The notes under the pieces: model-generated
Databases searched by the model: none
The model's input: only the letters and a program-made list of their open reading frames with translations
What the model was told of the DNA's origin: nothing
Part shown: one piece after another, positions 1-12,159 of the stretch
Layout: each line of letters opens with the position of its first letter
Position numbering within the stretch: the stretch's first letter is position 1
Origin: Aquatica leii
Taxonomy: Eukaryota; Arthropoda; Insecta; Coleoptera; Lampyridae
Direction of reading: 5' to 3'
Assembly (NCBI GenBank): GCA_035610365.1
Contig: CM069432.1
Span: 106,473,529-106,537,528, forward strand
DNA: 64,000 bases
Translations under genes and position numbers: made by a program

Positions 1-605
1 TTGGCAATGTGTTATAACAGTTTAAAGAGTAAGTAAACCGGCGTCAGCTAAGATCATAGTTAACCGGACATTTATTTTCTGAATACTTTTAGCTTTTTAT
101 AAAAATATGTACTTACATTATACATAGGTATTATTAATTTAATATTATTAGATTAATTATTTAGATTAATTTCAAATATTTTTTTTCTACTACTATGTCA
201 AACTCGACAATGATGAAAAACAAAACAACTAGGTAATTAAATAAATAGTATATAGTCGTAATCACGAGAGGTGTCTTATGATTCATACTTGACCGAATCG
301 AGAATTAAAATAACATGGTATACTTATTTCACTTATTTTTTGCAGTTAAAAAAAGATAGCTAATCTTTAGAAAGTCGGTAATGCTAATCTCTATAACGTA
401 AGTTATTTATAACGCCAGCGTTTCTGTCAGTTTATTTCACCTTGAATTAAATTTGAACCTCAATTTTCAACCGCTTTTTCGTCCTTTATTTTTTCATATT
501 ACAGTTTTTTTCAAAACTATTTCTAACGTTTGTTTTACTAATTGGGTAAGTGTTTTAAATTTCACCAATCCATCAACATAATATTTCTAAATTTTTAGAT
601 CGTAA

Positions 606-2103
606 TGTCTTTAAAGGGTAAATCTCTTAAGTCAGACCCAGCTAATGCTGATGAACGTACTACAATATTTTGAAGTTGAACATGATCGTAATGGACCAAA
701 TCTACCATTGACTTCTATTATACAGGTTTGTTATGGGTAATCTTTGCCGTTCCTTCTTTTTTTAAATGTGTACTTTATTTAGAGAACTGCAGAAGCTTGT
801 GGAGTTACAGAAAAAACTGTAACCCGTACTAAAGCACGTATTGGTAAATGTCACCACGCAGGCAAATCTGTACCAGATTCTCCACAAAAAACAAGAAAGC
901 GCCAGAAAACAATCAACTGATGTAGACAATTACATAAAAGATATAATTAAACGGAAAATATATGACATGCACATCAAATGTAAGTAGTGGAACACTATCT
1001 TTCATAATTTCTATAACAAACTTCATTTTTCAGTATTACATGTCACTGTGAAATCTTTAGTAAAAGAATTAAAAGATGACAACGTTTTCTCATTCAGTGT
1101 ATCAGGCTTGACGAAATTATTACATTCAATCGGTTTAGATTTTAAAAAGGATGGTCCAAGAAGAGGTTTATTTGAATTGCAACATATCGCTGCGAGTAGA
1201 ACAAGTTTTCTAAAAAAATACTTTAAGAACAAGGAAGACAGGATCATATTATGATCCTGTATTCTTAGACGAAACCTGGATATTTAGTAGGGGTTCATCA
1301 AAAAGTTTATGGCATGACAATGGTATGAGAAGTTTAAGAAAAAAACCACTTGGTGAAGGAAAACTGTAAGTTTTAAAAAATTATTGTGTTCCCTGTTGTC
1401 TATTATTCTTGATTTTAGTTTTATAGTATTAAGTGCTGGAAATTCGGATGGGTTTATTCCCAATGCATCATTACTATTTTCTACAAAAAATCAAGCAAAA
1501 GATTACCATGACAATATGAACGCTGAAATGTTTAAGAAATGGTTTGAACAGCAATTGTTACGTAACTTAAAGAAGCATAGTCTTATAATACTAAACAACG
1601 CTTCGTATCATTCAACATTAATAGAAAAGATACCAACGCATAGCTGGAGGAAAGGTCAAATTACAGAATTTTTAAAGAAACATGATATAAGTTATACTGA
1701 AGGTATGCTAAAAATAGAGTTATTAGAATTAGCAAAAGAACAAAACATTTCAAAAAAATTCCTAATTGATCAAATAGCAGAAGAGCAGGGTCATCAAGTA
1801 TTACGTTTACCCCCGTACCATTGTCAATTTAATCCAATAGAATTAGTATGGGCAAACTGTAAAGAGTTTTACAATAAAAACATTGGCAAGAGTGGTTTCA
1901 GTGATGAAAATTTGATGGCACTGTGGGAAGAATCATTAAAAAAAATAGATGCAAACTATTGGGAAAAGTGTATTGTACATGCAGAAAAGCAAATGCATGA
2001 ATGGTGGGATGTGCAGCAACAACATGATGTTGTGCAGAAACCACTTATCATAGCTGTTAATCAATCATCTACTGATGATAGTGATACAGACTTGAGCTCC
2101 TAA
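606..2103 (+). pseudogene. Spliced Tc1/IS630-like transposase, frameshifted, second catalytic Asp changed to Asn
   Basis: Four exons are readable, joined by three tiny GT-AG introns at 726-782, 980-1033 and 1366-1418 (53-57 bp). The N-terminal part reads like a helix-turn-helix region (RTAEACGVTEKTV from 783). The DDE catalytic domain follows: the first Asp is in FLDETWI (codon 1268-1270) and the last acidic residue is Glu in NPIELVWAN (codon 1840-1842), inside the superfamily's LPPYH...NPIE pattern. The middle motif, normally LDNASYH, reads LNNASYH, so Asp is Asn at 1594-1596. Frame breaks occur in the first exon and near 1247, just before the LDETW motif. The last exon is open to TAA at 2101-2103. 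The protein is known to cut and rejoin element ends in the nucleus; this copy should not be active. Confidence 0.75.
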
Positions 2104-2870
2104 AAAATTATTGAGGATTAAAACATTTGATTTTTCTTACTTTATTTCTGTAAAAAAAATTGTATTGTTATAACGTTGCTAAATACAATTCAAATTAATA
2201 ATAGTTATTAATTCAATATTTAAGTTGTATCTATGTAGTTGTTTAATTGATAATTATGTAGATCGAAGAAATATAAAGGATCGTAATATTATGTGTTATA
2301 ATTATTCATAACGATAAGCACATTTTGAGTATTAGTTGGAGGTATCATTATCTATATTTTATTTGAAGCCGAATTGTAGACTTAAACAGGGTAGGATCGC
2401 AATATATTAATTACAGATCATCCATTTGTTAGCCACGGTCTTGTCTTCTGTACATTTTATCGATAAAATCGCAGATTTGTAACCTATAAAATACATGAAA
2501 CTTGTGATACTTCAATTGAATTAATTATTGTTTTTAACTGCCGCTTTAATATTATTAAGTAAAATCTGTACTGTCCCATTCATATGTTACCATATTCAAG
2601 TTATGCTTCTCATGTCCGATCATTGGTGTTTTGTTAAGTTTTAATTTTACATATCCAATTACCTACAAGACAAATCCAAATCATTATGATTACTGTTATG
2701 TACCTGTTTATTACCTCTTTATGAAACAATTTTATTTTATCTTAAAACTTTATTACCAGTTTACTGAACTATTTTTGCTACATAGCTTGACAGCGGTTTT
2801 CAAAACATCCATATTTTATTTTATCGGTATTACAGGTACCACTTTTCATGCTCGTAATACTAATATGGAC

Positions 2871-3590
2871 TAGTGATGGGAATACTAGTTCTTTTTTACG
2901 AACTAGTTCACCAGGTCTCGTTCAATAAACTGAACTAGTTCAATGTACTAGTTCTTTAGTACATTTAGGACAACGCATCGAAGGATGCATAAAAAAGTTA
3001 GTCGTGCAGATTTGCATTTAACTCTGGCATTTTGTTCCGTATTTCAATTAGGGGACCAACGCGCAATGCATCGGTATGGTTGCAAATAATAAATTAAAAA
3101 CTGAAACGCGGTTTCAAATTCCCAATTTTGTTGAAACTTGGTGTAATCTTATTTAGCACGTCTAGTTAAAAAGTTTTAATTGAATGTAAGACCGCTTTTT
3201 TAATCTGTTTTGTAGACACATTTAAAAAAATATTATTAGCAACTGCAAAACACGATAAAACAGTTAGATGAACACTTAATAGTATCGATTACGCAAGGTA
3301 CAAACAAATTTTGATTGAATACAACAATCATAGTAATCAAAGTAACGAATATAAAAAACGTAAAGATAGTCGAGATAAATACTCTGGGAAAAGACCTTGT
3401 AGCCAATGCAGTGCAGAAGAGAAAAGTTTATTAACGTAATCAAAATTATGTGATGACTAATACAAGATTTGCAAAGAGCAAATGTATTAAAGAATGTACT
3501 AGTTCACTTTATAACTGAGAACTAGTACATTTAGTTCACTGAAAAGACCAGTTGAATTGAACTAGTTCGTTCAGGAACTACACATCACTA
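2871..3590. mobile_element. Non-autonomous hAT-type element nested in the Tc1-like element
   Basis: The element starts TAGTGATGGGAA and ends ACACATCACTA, so the tips are inverted repeats of the Ac-type hAT form. An exact 8-bp duplication, ATATGGAC, lies at 2863-2870 and 3591-3598; 8 bp is the hAT target size. The subterminal zones carry many copies of GAACTAGTTC in both orientations, as expected for transposase-binding repeats. No long reading frame is visible in the 720 bp, so it is non-autonomous. Part of the interior (about 3045-3275) is homologous to the reverse complement of 36380-36620, where a second copy ends. Confidence 0.85.
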
Positions 3591-3670
3591 ATATGGACAA
3601 ACGTTTTAAAAATCTTAAACCGTATGTTGCCCACCGATGAGTCATAAGACACCTCTCGTCATTACGACTT

Positions 3671-4539
3671 TATAAGATTGTATTTTAGATAAAAAACATT
3701 GTTCTGCAATAGGTCAGTTACCGTTCTAGATCACTTTCCACACATGGTGCTCCTGTAGCTACGGTATAAATTATATACTTTAATAGTACCTAGTAGGATT
3801 GAAACTATTACAGTCGCAAAATTAAAACAATTGTTTCATTACGTTGTTTCGTTTTAGTTTCATATTTATTTCATTTACATGTAACTCAATCAATTTTTTT
3901 ACGGGCATTGTGACGTGTGAGGAAAGCTCAGCTTGTGTAATAACGACAACACGAGAATTGTCCAGAATGGAAAATTGAACTAATAATGTAACCCGTAAAA
4001 AACTTAATTATACTATTCTTTTTATTGCTAATACTTTTTTCAACGTAACAATTCTACTTTGAATTTGATGCCACTAGTTGTCATTATGGTAACGAACGTA
4101 TGTCGAAACGCATATCCCGTGTATTTCTCAGAATTGTCCAATTTAAGGTAATTTGAAATTTGCAAGAGATTTGATCCAAATGTATTGATACCAACTAATA
4201 AATGCACTTCTCCTTATCACAGCGCCGGCGTAAGAAAACTCGATCTGTATTTACATTTTGGTGGGGCAATAATAAATACTGCTTCACCAAACACATATAA
4301 CTAATCAGGGGGTATTTACTTCATATAAATTTCCAAAAAGGTGCGACATTTTCGCCACCTATTGGTGCCCCATATCAACTATATAACGTTTATAGTTAGA
4401 AACTAAATGTATTGCCTCTTTTAGTAAAATCACTAAATTTGTAACTAAAATTGTAAAATCAAGTCACATGTCATGAAAGCGGCATAACCTCAATAAAATG
4501 GTACTTAAAAAACTGTTAAAGTAAAGTATTTAATTAAAG
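3671..4539. other. AT-rich intergenic DNA, no gene seen
   Basis: No reading frame of note, no recognisable repeat end and no RNA gene was found here. The GC-richer patches around 3900-4000 and 4200-4380 resemble nothing I can name. Confidence 0.4.
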
Positions 4540-5010
4540 ACAAAGCAAAGTATTTAAGCTTCGTTCTGGATAAGTGTCTGCCATGGTAAAACCATCTGCA
4601 CAACGTTTCAGCGAGAGCATCGGCAATCACACCCAAGCTATGCTCGATTATGTGTAAGAACGGCATGAACAAGCTGCTAGATGCTGCTAGTCTACAAGAT
4701 GTTGATACGGCCCGATATGATGTACACCTTACTAGCATGGTACACGGCGAAGAGCTACATCGAAAAGGTTCAGTAAACCTAAAACAAAGCACTACGACTT
4801 GTTGCTAATGCACTGTGGTTCATGCGAAATAACCAACTGCATCGGGATCTATTGGTACTCATCATCGAGTATCTACTTTATCAGACAGCATAAAAGTTGG
4901 TGGAAATGATACTGGCAGATCCCAACGAGGTGGAAAGAAAACTCTGACGTTATGACGAAGATGCTGCATAAGTACACGTTCTTCAATAGATGAGTATTCA
5001 AATTTTGTTT
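4540..5010 (+). pseudogene. 3' fragment of a jockey-clade LINE reverse transcriptase
   Basis: Two stretches match the thumb/C-terminal part of jockey-type reverse transcriptases. Around 4545-4650 the frame reads KYLSFVLDKCLPW then NHLHN, the YLGVxLDxxLxWxxH pattern. Around 4785-4960 another frame reads KALRLVANALWFMRNNQLH then RDL, matching the ALRxIxNAPWYxRNxxIHRDL pattern, ending in a PNEVERKL-like tail. Frames change between the two and several stops interrupt them, so this is a dead, 5'-truncated copy. No poly-A tail or target duplication could be fixed. Confidence 0.55.
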
Positions 5011-6480
5011 TGATTAAATTTTTTTTAAATTTACCATTAAACTATAAATTGCATTATCAAGTATTATATAAAACTTGTGTAATAGATAATGAAATATGTA
5101 AATTATATGTGGGGACTTTGAAGCGATTCTAACGAGCTTATACTTTCGCATAGATATTGAAAATAGTCACAAATTATAATTAATTTATGTTTATTTTTTA
5201 TTGTCATTCACATAATAATTATTAAAATAACTAAAAATTTATTATCTAAATAATTGTTTTTAATATATGAAATCTCTATTTATAAACTTGTTTATATGTA
5301 TGTATATGTTTTATGTCTGTTATGTATTCATGTAATTTTGTCAGAATTATAATATAAATTTTTATTTTAAATCAAATATGTTTTTATTTATAAAAATTTA
5401 AATATAAGCATATAAGCAAAGAGTATATAATGGGGAAGAGAATCAGCCTTACGGGTTATACCGTAGTACCTAAAAGAACTCGTCCGCTAGGGGTTTCAAA
5501 GTCTGGCCCTCGCGTAGTTGTAGCCGGTACTAAACTAAACTTGATATTGCGTCTACAAACATAATTTTTAAAGAGTTCTGTAATGTTTTGACTAAAAATT
5601 AATTTCAGTGTTGCCATATTGTGAAATTCAGCAATAACTTAAAATCCCGTTAATAAAAACACAACAAAAATATTATTTTAATAAATTTCAACAATTATTG
5701 TAAAGTAGTCATAATTAAATCAAAAAATGTGATACATTTGCTTTGAATACATTAATACATAAGCATTTTACAAATTTGAATATATTATAGAAACTGTAAT
5801 TACCTGCTCTATGTCAGTTTTTCTAAATTTTTGAATTATTTACTTTTAAATTTCAATAAAAGCCAATAAATATTTTGTAAATGCTATAACTAACATACAG
5901 GTGACATAATTTAAAAAAAAGAGTAAGAGTAAGAAATGTTCTCACATACACATATGTATGTTTAATAGTCCATTAAAGATAAAAAAATATATACGCAATA
6001 TAAACGCATACTCAATTATTTTTTTTTTTTAATTTTAGGTTTTCATATTAATAAGTCATAAACTTTTTATAGTCGTTTGGAATTGTAGTTAAATATAACG
6101 TCATTTATAGCTCACCCCTTTGTGCCTAAATTAAACATTGCGTAATAAACAAGTGTCGTTTTAAAAGGAGTCGACTACTTGTATTTTCTGAGAGCAAGGT
6201 GGTTCCATAATTTCTAGACATTTCGGCAAAGGATTCGGCTTTTAAATTTCCCATTATTTAATGTTTACTTAAAATATACAATCCTTCTTAAGCTGCTTAG
6301 GTTTAGGTACAATTTGGTACAATACAATGAAATACACAGCATTATATTTTGACCATTCTAGAAAACTTGAATTTCAAAAATTTTTTGTTGACGAAGTTTA
6401 TATAAGTCATTTAATTTCGAGTTCTCGTGTTTACGTATTCGCTGTGCTTACTATTTTTAAACGGTATAACTACATTAACT

Positions 6481-6921
6481 ATGGTTAATTCGTGTGTATA
6501 CTATCAATCTGTGCGAAATCGCAGAAATGACTCAAGTTTAAGTTTTTTTCGGTTTCCGGTAGAAAAGGAAAGGCGAGATATGTAGTTGATTAACTGCGGA
6601 AATTCTCAACTTTTTATATTATCAGAAAACCAGTTACGGGAGAGGACAGTATGCGCTGAGCATTTTTGCGTACTACACTTTATAAACTCGAAAAAAAATA
6701 GGCTTGTTCATAATGCTGTTCCATTGCATTATAGAACTGGAAAACTATATGTTGAAACCGACTACAAAACACTACAAACATCGCCTAAAATCTTAGAAAT
6801 AAAAAAAAATAGCGTGCCAAGAGTGTATGAAACATCTAAAGTTTGCGGAACTCCGTCTTATTCGGTTAAAAAAAATTGTGCCAGAGGAAACTCCGAGGGA
6901 TTCAAGTTTAATACAGCTTAA
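6481..6921 (+). pseudogene. THAP zinc-finger exon of the P-like transposase, broken
   Basis: From ATG 6481 the frame reads MVNSC..., then FFRFP, then after an in-frame TAG at 6583-6585 it continues to RTVCAEHF and NAVP, ending at TAA 6919-6921. This follows the THAP plan (C-x-C ... FRFP ... W ... C-x2-H ... AVP). Two key residues are lost: the second zinc Cys appears as Ser (QSVRNR where CxNR is expected), and the conserved Trp is replaced by the amber codon (codon 35). THAP domains bind the subterminal DNA of P-type elements. The exon cannot make a folded finger, so this copy depends on proteins made elsewhere, if it moves at all. Confidence 0.75.
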
Positions 6922-7151
6922 GATATTTTACATCGTTTATTTGGTATCATTTAATTATCTAAAATATTGTGTTGAGTTATTTATTTACACACGCATATTC
7001 GTCTAATTTTGACATATTTAACTTTTTTATACTTTATTTGGCGAGTAAAAAATAAACTTTAAAATTCATTATATATTTTACTTATTTTTTTTTAAAACAA
7101 TGCTTAATTTAGTTTAAAATATGTTTTAATTTTTATCAGGCTATACTGGAT

Positions 7152-8595
7152 ATGTCACCACCAACCAAACGAAGGAAACATCATAGTTCTACAGTACTGT
7201 GTGACAAAATTAAAAAACTACAAAAACAAATGCTTGCAAAAAATTCTAAAATACATAGATTAAACAAGCAACTGGTGTTATCAAAACGTTCTAATTTAAA
7301 TTTACTAGGTTTAAAATCAAAAAGTGTACGTATTTTTGTATATGCAATTATGTATATCATAAAACAAACCAATCTTGGACTGAAGCTGAAAAGGAACTAG
7401 CTTTAAATATGTATCATAAATCTACAGCTCTATACCTTTTTATGAGACAAAAAGTAAAGTTTTTACTGCCTTCTAAATCTACCATATTTCGTGGTTGCGA
7501 TTAAATCAACTTAATAGAGGTACCAACTCAGAGCTCTTTCAAAAACTGGCTGTCAAAGTTAAAATTATGAGTGAAGACCAAAAACAGTGTGTTTTGTTCT
7601 CGGTTTTGTTGTTGGACGAAATACATTTACAGAAAGGTCTCGAGTACAACGCTTGTCAAGACCTAATTGAAGGTTTTGAAGATTTAAGACATCTCGGACG
7701 AACTAATAGAGTTGCTACTCATGCTTTAGTGTTTATGGTAAGAGGACTTCTTCAAAAATGGAAAATATGGGAAGACTTAAAAGTAGAAGGGTACCATTTT
7801 TTACTAACAAGCAGGCTCAATCAAGATCCTTTAGAGAACTTATTTGCAACTCTTAGGTACAAAGAAGGTCACTCTTCCAATCCCACTGTTAAATGTTTTC
7901 GCCAAGCACTACAGTTCACAATGCTTGTTAAATTGCAGTGTCCTGCTGAAAATTCAAACTGTGAAGTAGATGAAGATTATACTGTCAACCTAGCTCACAC
8001 ACAGTCGTTAGAGAACAATTCATTAAGAACTGACGAGAATACATCACTTGTTGAAGAAACTCGAAATCTAGCAAATGCGAATCGCGATCTTAATATAAGT
8101 TTAGATAATATAGTAAGTAAAACCACAATAGAAAATGAAAAACCCAGTTTAAAAACTTGTGCTAGTGTTTACTTAGCTCGTTACGTTGTGCACAAAACTC
8201 TTCTACGTTTTAATTGTGAAGAGTGTAAAAGTATGTGCAGTAATATTCTTTTAGTGCAAAAAGATGAACTTTTCATATTAGAAAAAGATTATGGTTCCGG
8301 TGAGAGTGTAGCGTTTTTATAGAAACCGAAAAATAGTGGCAATTTACTGGAACATTTTGAAAACTATTTTAAAACTAACAAATCACATAGAAATTTTAAG
8401 AAAACCTTATTAGCAAGCAGTATCGATACATTAAACGTATTAGTACCTGATTGGCTGAATGTAGAACATACGTCTTACCAGCACAAATTATTTTTAATTC
8501 TGCATTTACTTAAGTGTAAACTGCATAAGTCTTTAAAATGGCTATCACAAGACTTAAGAGCAACCAAACAATTTCAAACAAGTACAAAAAAATAA
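7152..8595 (+). pseudogene. P-element-type transposase (THAP9-like), frameshifted with central deletion
   Basis: A basic, coiled-coil-like start (SPPTKRRKHH, then KKLQKQMLAKNSKIHRLNKQ) leads, after frame changes near 7350-7370 and at 7492, into P-transposase sequence: KSTIF...LNQLNR, DEIHLQKGLEYN, then IEGFEDL and TNRVATHALVFMVRGL. Next come SRLNQDPLENLF (about 7810-7850) and a Cys-containing C-terminal part. TAG at 8320-8322 interrupts the frame, but recognisable sequence continues (KPKN...HFENYF) to TAA near 8593. KWK near 7758 runs straight into the block before LNQDPLEN, so the central region with the GTP-binding part and the CDQG-type Asp motif is missing. Deletion of the middle while keeping both ends is typical of non-autonomous P copies. 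Confidence 0.8.
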
Positions 8596-10175
8596 ACCAT
8601 TTAAAAAATATTTAGAAGTAAAATAAAAAAATCAATCTTTCAATGTAACCCTTTCAAATCCACAATTATGTATTTATTTTACTGGCAAAACGCCCAATTT
8701 ACAATAATATTGAACAAACAAGTTAATAGTGTTAAGACGGATAATTAATTATTAATTTATCATTAACTATAAACAGATAATTCATTGAGTACTACAGATA
8801 GAAAGGTACATAATAAATTTAAAAATACTAAAATTTGAAAAAGAGTCCTACATCATAACACAATAAACAAGCAAAAGAGTCGATGATTTATAGAAAATGA
8901 ATCTAAGTACAAATTTTTTGGTAGAGGGGCGAGAAAAATATGATAATCAATGCTAGGCTAGGCTTATTTACATTAGAGTCCGCAATGTTTGAAGCATTTT
9001 TTAAACAAAATACGTATGTATTTAAATTATATATTTTTGTAAATTTAAAGACTTATATTATTGCTAAAAATTATAAGGACTATAATATTTTAATCATGTC
9101 GTTTTTTTATAAATAAACGTGTAGGGGTTTTAACAAGAGTTAATAACTGTACAGAAAATTCCCGGATTTTATTTTAAAAGTTACCTGTTTAGGTATTATA
9201 AGGGCAATGACTTAATGTACATTTATTTCAAAGAAAATTTCAGGTAAAATTGTTAGTTTTGTAAATGTTCATAATACAGAGATACATAATCAGTTTTAAA
9301 TATGCATAACATATTCCTTAATTTTTTTTGTTCAGTTTTATTTGTGATCTCTTTTCTCGGAATTGCTATTTTATAAATAAAGATCGATAATCGCGATAGA
9401 CGATAGCAATCATTATTTAAAATGATCACTATGACCACTGATATTAAGTACATATACACTAATTAAAATACTCAATTAACAGTTAAGAACACAGTTTTAA
9501 ATTTAACCACTTTTTACATACAACATTTGCGTGCGTGAATTAAAAAAAATTTTTGTATAACAGTAAACAGTCTGTTAGAATTAATATAAATAGAAACATA
9601 AAGTTACTAAGGGTTGTGTTTCTGACCCGACCTTGAAAAAGTAGAAATTTGTACAAAAGATGAAATTCCTAAATATTTTATCTTTTTCATGAAACAAACA
9701 AAATAACAGTTATGCAAACACCCTAGAAATATTTTAACGTCTGTAAGTGAGATCTGTCATTACAAAAAGATATTCATATAAATACGAATTAAATTTCAAA
9801 ATCCTTTATATAAAATCTGTGTTATTTTATGTCAGTGCACACTTTTGAGGTAATATAAAGTATGTAAACTAAGCCATTTAGACGTCGACAATTTTTAAAC
9901 CTTTGACTTGTTCAAGTAAAGTGATTTATAAAAAAAAAATTAAGGAGAATCTCAAATTAATTATTCCGTAACTGATTTGTACTATATGGCAACACCGTTG
10001 AACAAAAAAGTTGTTGGTGTCTACTGGCGGATAAATACTTAACTATTCTCAGTTTTTGAAGGTCTAATATGACTTCAACTTCCAAATTTATAGTCAAAGA
10101 TAGATAGGCAACACAACTTGCACATATACGTTTTTAAACATTGCGTTACATCTCTTCCCTATTATATACTCTTTG

Positions 10176-12155
10176 ATATAAGTATGCATATTAATTATAA
10201 TTGACATGAGATGGCGCTATATGTAGATTTCTATAAAAAATGCTTAAAATAGATCGTTGGGGCACCGATAGGTGTCAATAGTGTGAAACCGATATACGTT
10301 TTTTTATACACGGAGTGTATAGCCCCTGTAACTAATTCTATCCCTGTTGGCAACAGTAAAACGTTACTGTTTTAGATGGTCAGATACTTTCGAGATATCA
10401 TGTAAGCGTAAAATAAGTACGTAATATTCGGTGCATCTGTAAAAAAACTGTCGCAAAACGTCTTCTTTTTGCCTATTTTATGCTTTCTAATTGCTTTTAT
10501 AAAACTTTTACAAGTGTTTATTTATTGACGCCTTTGTTTATTCTCAACATACCTTGCAATTTCAAACTTATAGCCCACATAGTCGACGTCTTGTGCTGCT
10601 CCGGCATTTTCTAAAGATAAACAAGCACCTCTGGTTCATTTGCATCTGTTACCTTTTGCTCTTTCATCCATCTGATAAACTTGTATTCTTTTTTATAAGC
10701 GTATTTTTATTTTTGCGGAATTAACTGCAATTCTACTTTATTATTTAAGTAATCAATGCTAACACTCATTTCTAAGCAACATACAACCAGTAATAACTGT
10801 GGTGACAATAGTTAATTTTATGTAATTTTATGTTACATTACATTACAGTACTTATTTCTATTTTTTGAAGTATTAACATCAGTATTTATAATTTCGAGAC
10901 GTACCAATAAACAAAAATAAGGTACAGAATTTGTAAATTACTGGTGTTTAAGACGGTTGCTCTATTTTGTCTGTCTTAAAGATCTAAATATTTATTTATA
11001 CTTTATTATACTATAATGCACATAAGTTAGAAACGAATTATTTACAACTAGTTATTTTTTTAAAAGTAAATATTTTTAATAATAAAAAGTACAGTATAAT
11101 AAAATTCGACCACGTTGAATTTAAAAAAATGATTACGTTTATGTACGTTTCCATCCTAACTTAAAAAGACACTTCTAAATGAAGATTAATCAACCAAAGT
11201 TGCTTTAAAACGCGCATATAACAAGTTTGGCTACACTGCAAAATTCTCTATAGCACTACAAGCAATATTTACTACCGGATTAAAAACTGTAATTGTATTT
11301 AATACAATTCGGAGGTCACAATCATTTAAAAAAATCTTTCTTTAACAAACGTTAGTGATATTCATTAGCTGTACTTATCTGTTTTCTTTAATCTCAAAGA
11401 ACAAAAATGTAATCACAATTAACATTTTTAATCACAATTATTTAAAATTTTTCAGCGCCTCTAGCGCAACTTTTGAACTGCCGTTGCAATAACAGAAGTT
11501 ATAATTACTTTTAGTACAGTAGTGTTTATACATCTTGTTTTTTTCCCTTGTTATAAGTTTTTTCTGTAAACCAAATCTTAATTTATGTACTTTATAATCT
11601 TTTTTTAAAATACAATGAGGCTTTTCAGCACCAATATTCTTTGTGATTCCAAATTTGTGTGTATACAAGTATAGGTTAGAACAATACAATAATTACTTAC
11701 AACTCAATTTACAGCTAATATAATTGTATTGAGCAATTAATAGTACAATTAGTTACTGAGAAGCATGAATTTCCCTTTAACAAGTGCATGCACGCATTCT
11801 TTATATGTGCTTGTTTGGTCGGAATCCACTTACGAGCACGCAAACGCTTGCTCGCTTATGCTTAAATGTGATCGGGAGAGTGTCGGAACTACAAACAGGT
11901 ATTCTGTCCGCACTTATCTTATTTGAAACATGTTCAGTAATTAATATAAGCAAATACCGAGTTTAGTAAACATATTATTTTGATAAGGATTGTTTTCAGT
12001 TTTTTTATGATGTGAAGTAATGAGAAAATGCTGAAATTAATAGACGAATACTGCACAAGACTTGTGATATAGGATACTACAAATGAAATATTTAGAAATC
12101 GCAACCAAAAGACTTGTCAGATCTGTTTAAAACAGATACGATCAGAGTTTTTTAA
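10176..12155. other. AT-rich DNA between the P-like and gypsy elements
   Basis: No supported gene. The only structure recognised is a dispersed repeat at about 11450-11690 that recurs near 34800-34980. Confidence 0.4.
11450..11690. repeat. Dispersed repeat shared with 34800-34980
   Basis: The stretch from CAGCGCCTCTAGCGCAAC through GTTATAAGTTTTTTCTGTAA to the ATGTACTTTATAATC region resembles 34800-34980 in the same orientation (CTCCAGCGGCAAAG..., GTTACAAGTTTTTTCTGAAA..., ATGTACTGTATAACC). The two are clearly diverged. A minus-strand frame of 83 codons here is broken in the other copy, so I treat it as chance. The ends and class are unknown. Confidence 0.5.
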
Positions 12156-12159
12156 CAAT

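Larger units (their letters stand above)
253..3670 (+). mobile_element. Tc1/mariner-IS630-type DNA transposon, degenerate
   Basis: The ends form terminal inverted repeats of about 34 bp: the left reads GTCGTAATCACGAGAGGTGT and the right, reverse-complemented, reads GTCGTAATGACGAGAGGTGT, then both continue with CTTATGA. A TA dinucleotide flanks each side (251-252 and 3671-3672), the usual target duplication of the IS630/Tc1/mariner superfamily. A spliced transposase pseudogene fills 606-2103 on the plus strand, and a hAT element with its own target duplication sits at 2871-3590. Without that insertion the element is about 2.7 kb. Superfamily assignment rests on the transposase and the TA duplication; the family is not identified. 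Confidence 0.75.
5417..10175 (+). mobile_element. P-superfamily DNA transposon, internally deleted
   Basis: The left end reads CAAAGAGTATATAATGGGGA and the right end, reverse-complemented, CAAAGAGTATATAATAGGGA; both continue AGAG, giving a TIR of about 24 bp with one mismatch. ATATAAG is duplicated directly outside (5410-5416 and 10176-10182): 7 bp, or 8 with one mismatch, close to the 8 bp typical of P elements. Inside are a broken THAP DNA-binding exon (6481-6921) and parts of a P-type transposase (7152-8595). The parts between 5.4-6.4 kb and 8.6-10.2 kb are AT-rich and appear non-coding. Confidence 0.8.

Noticed and set aside
4505..4792. 95-codon minus-strand frame
   Set aside because: It is the shadow of the LINE RT fragment that reads on the plus strand.
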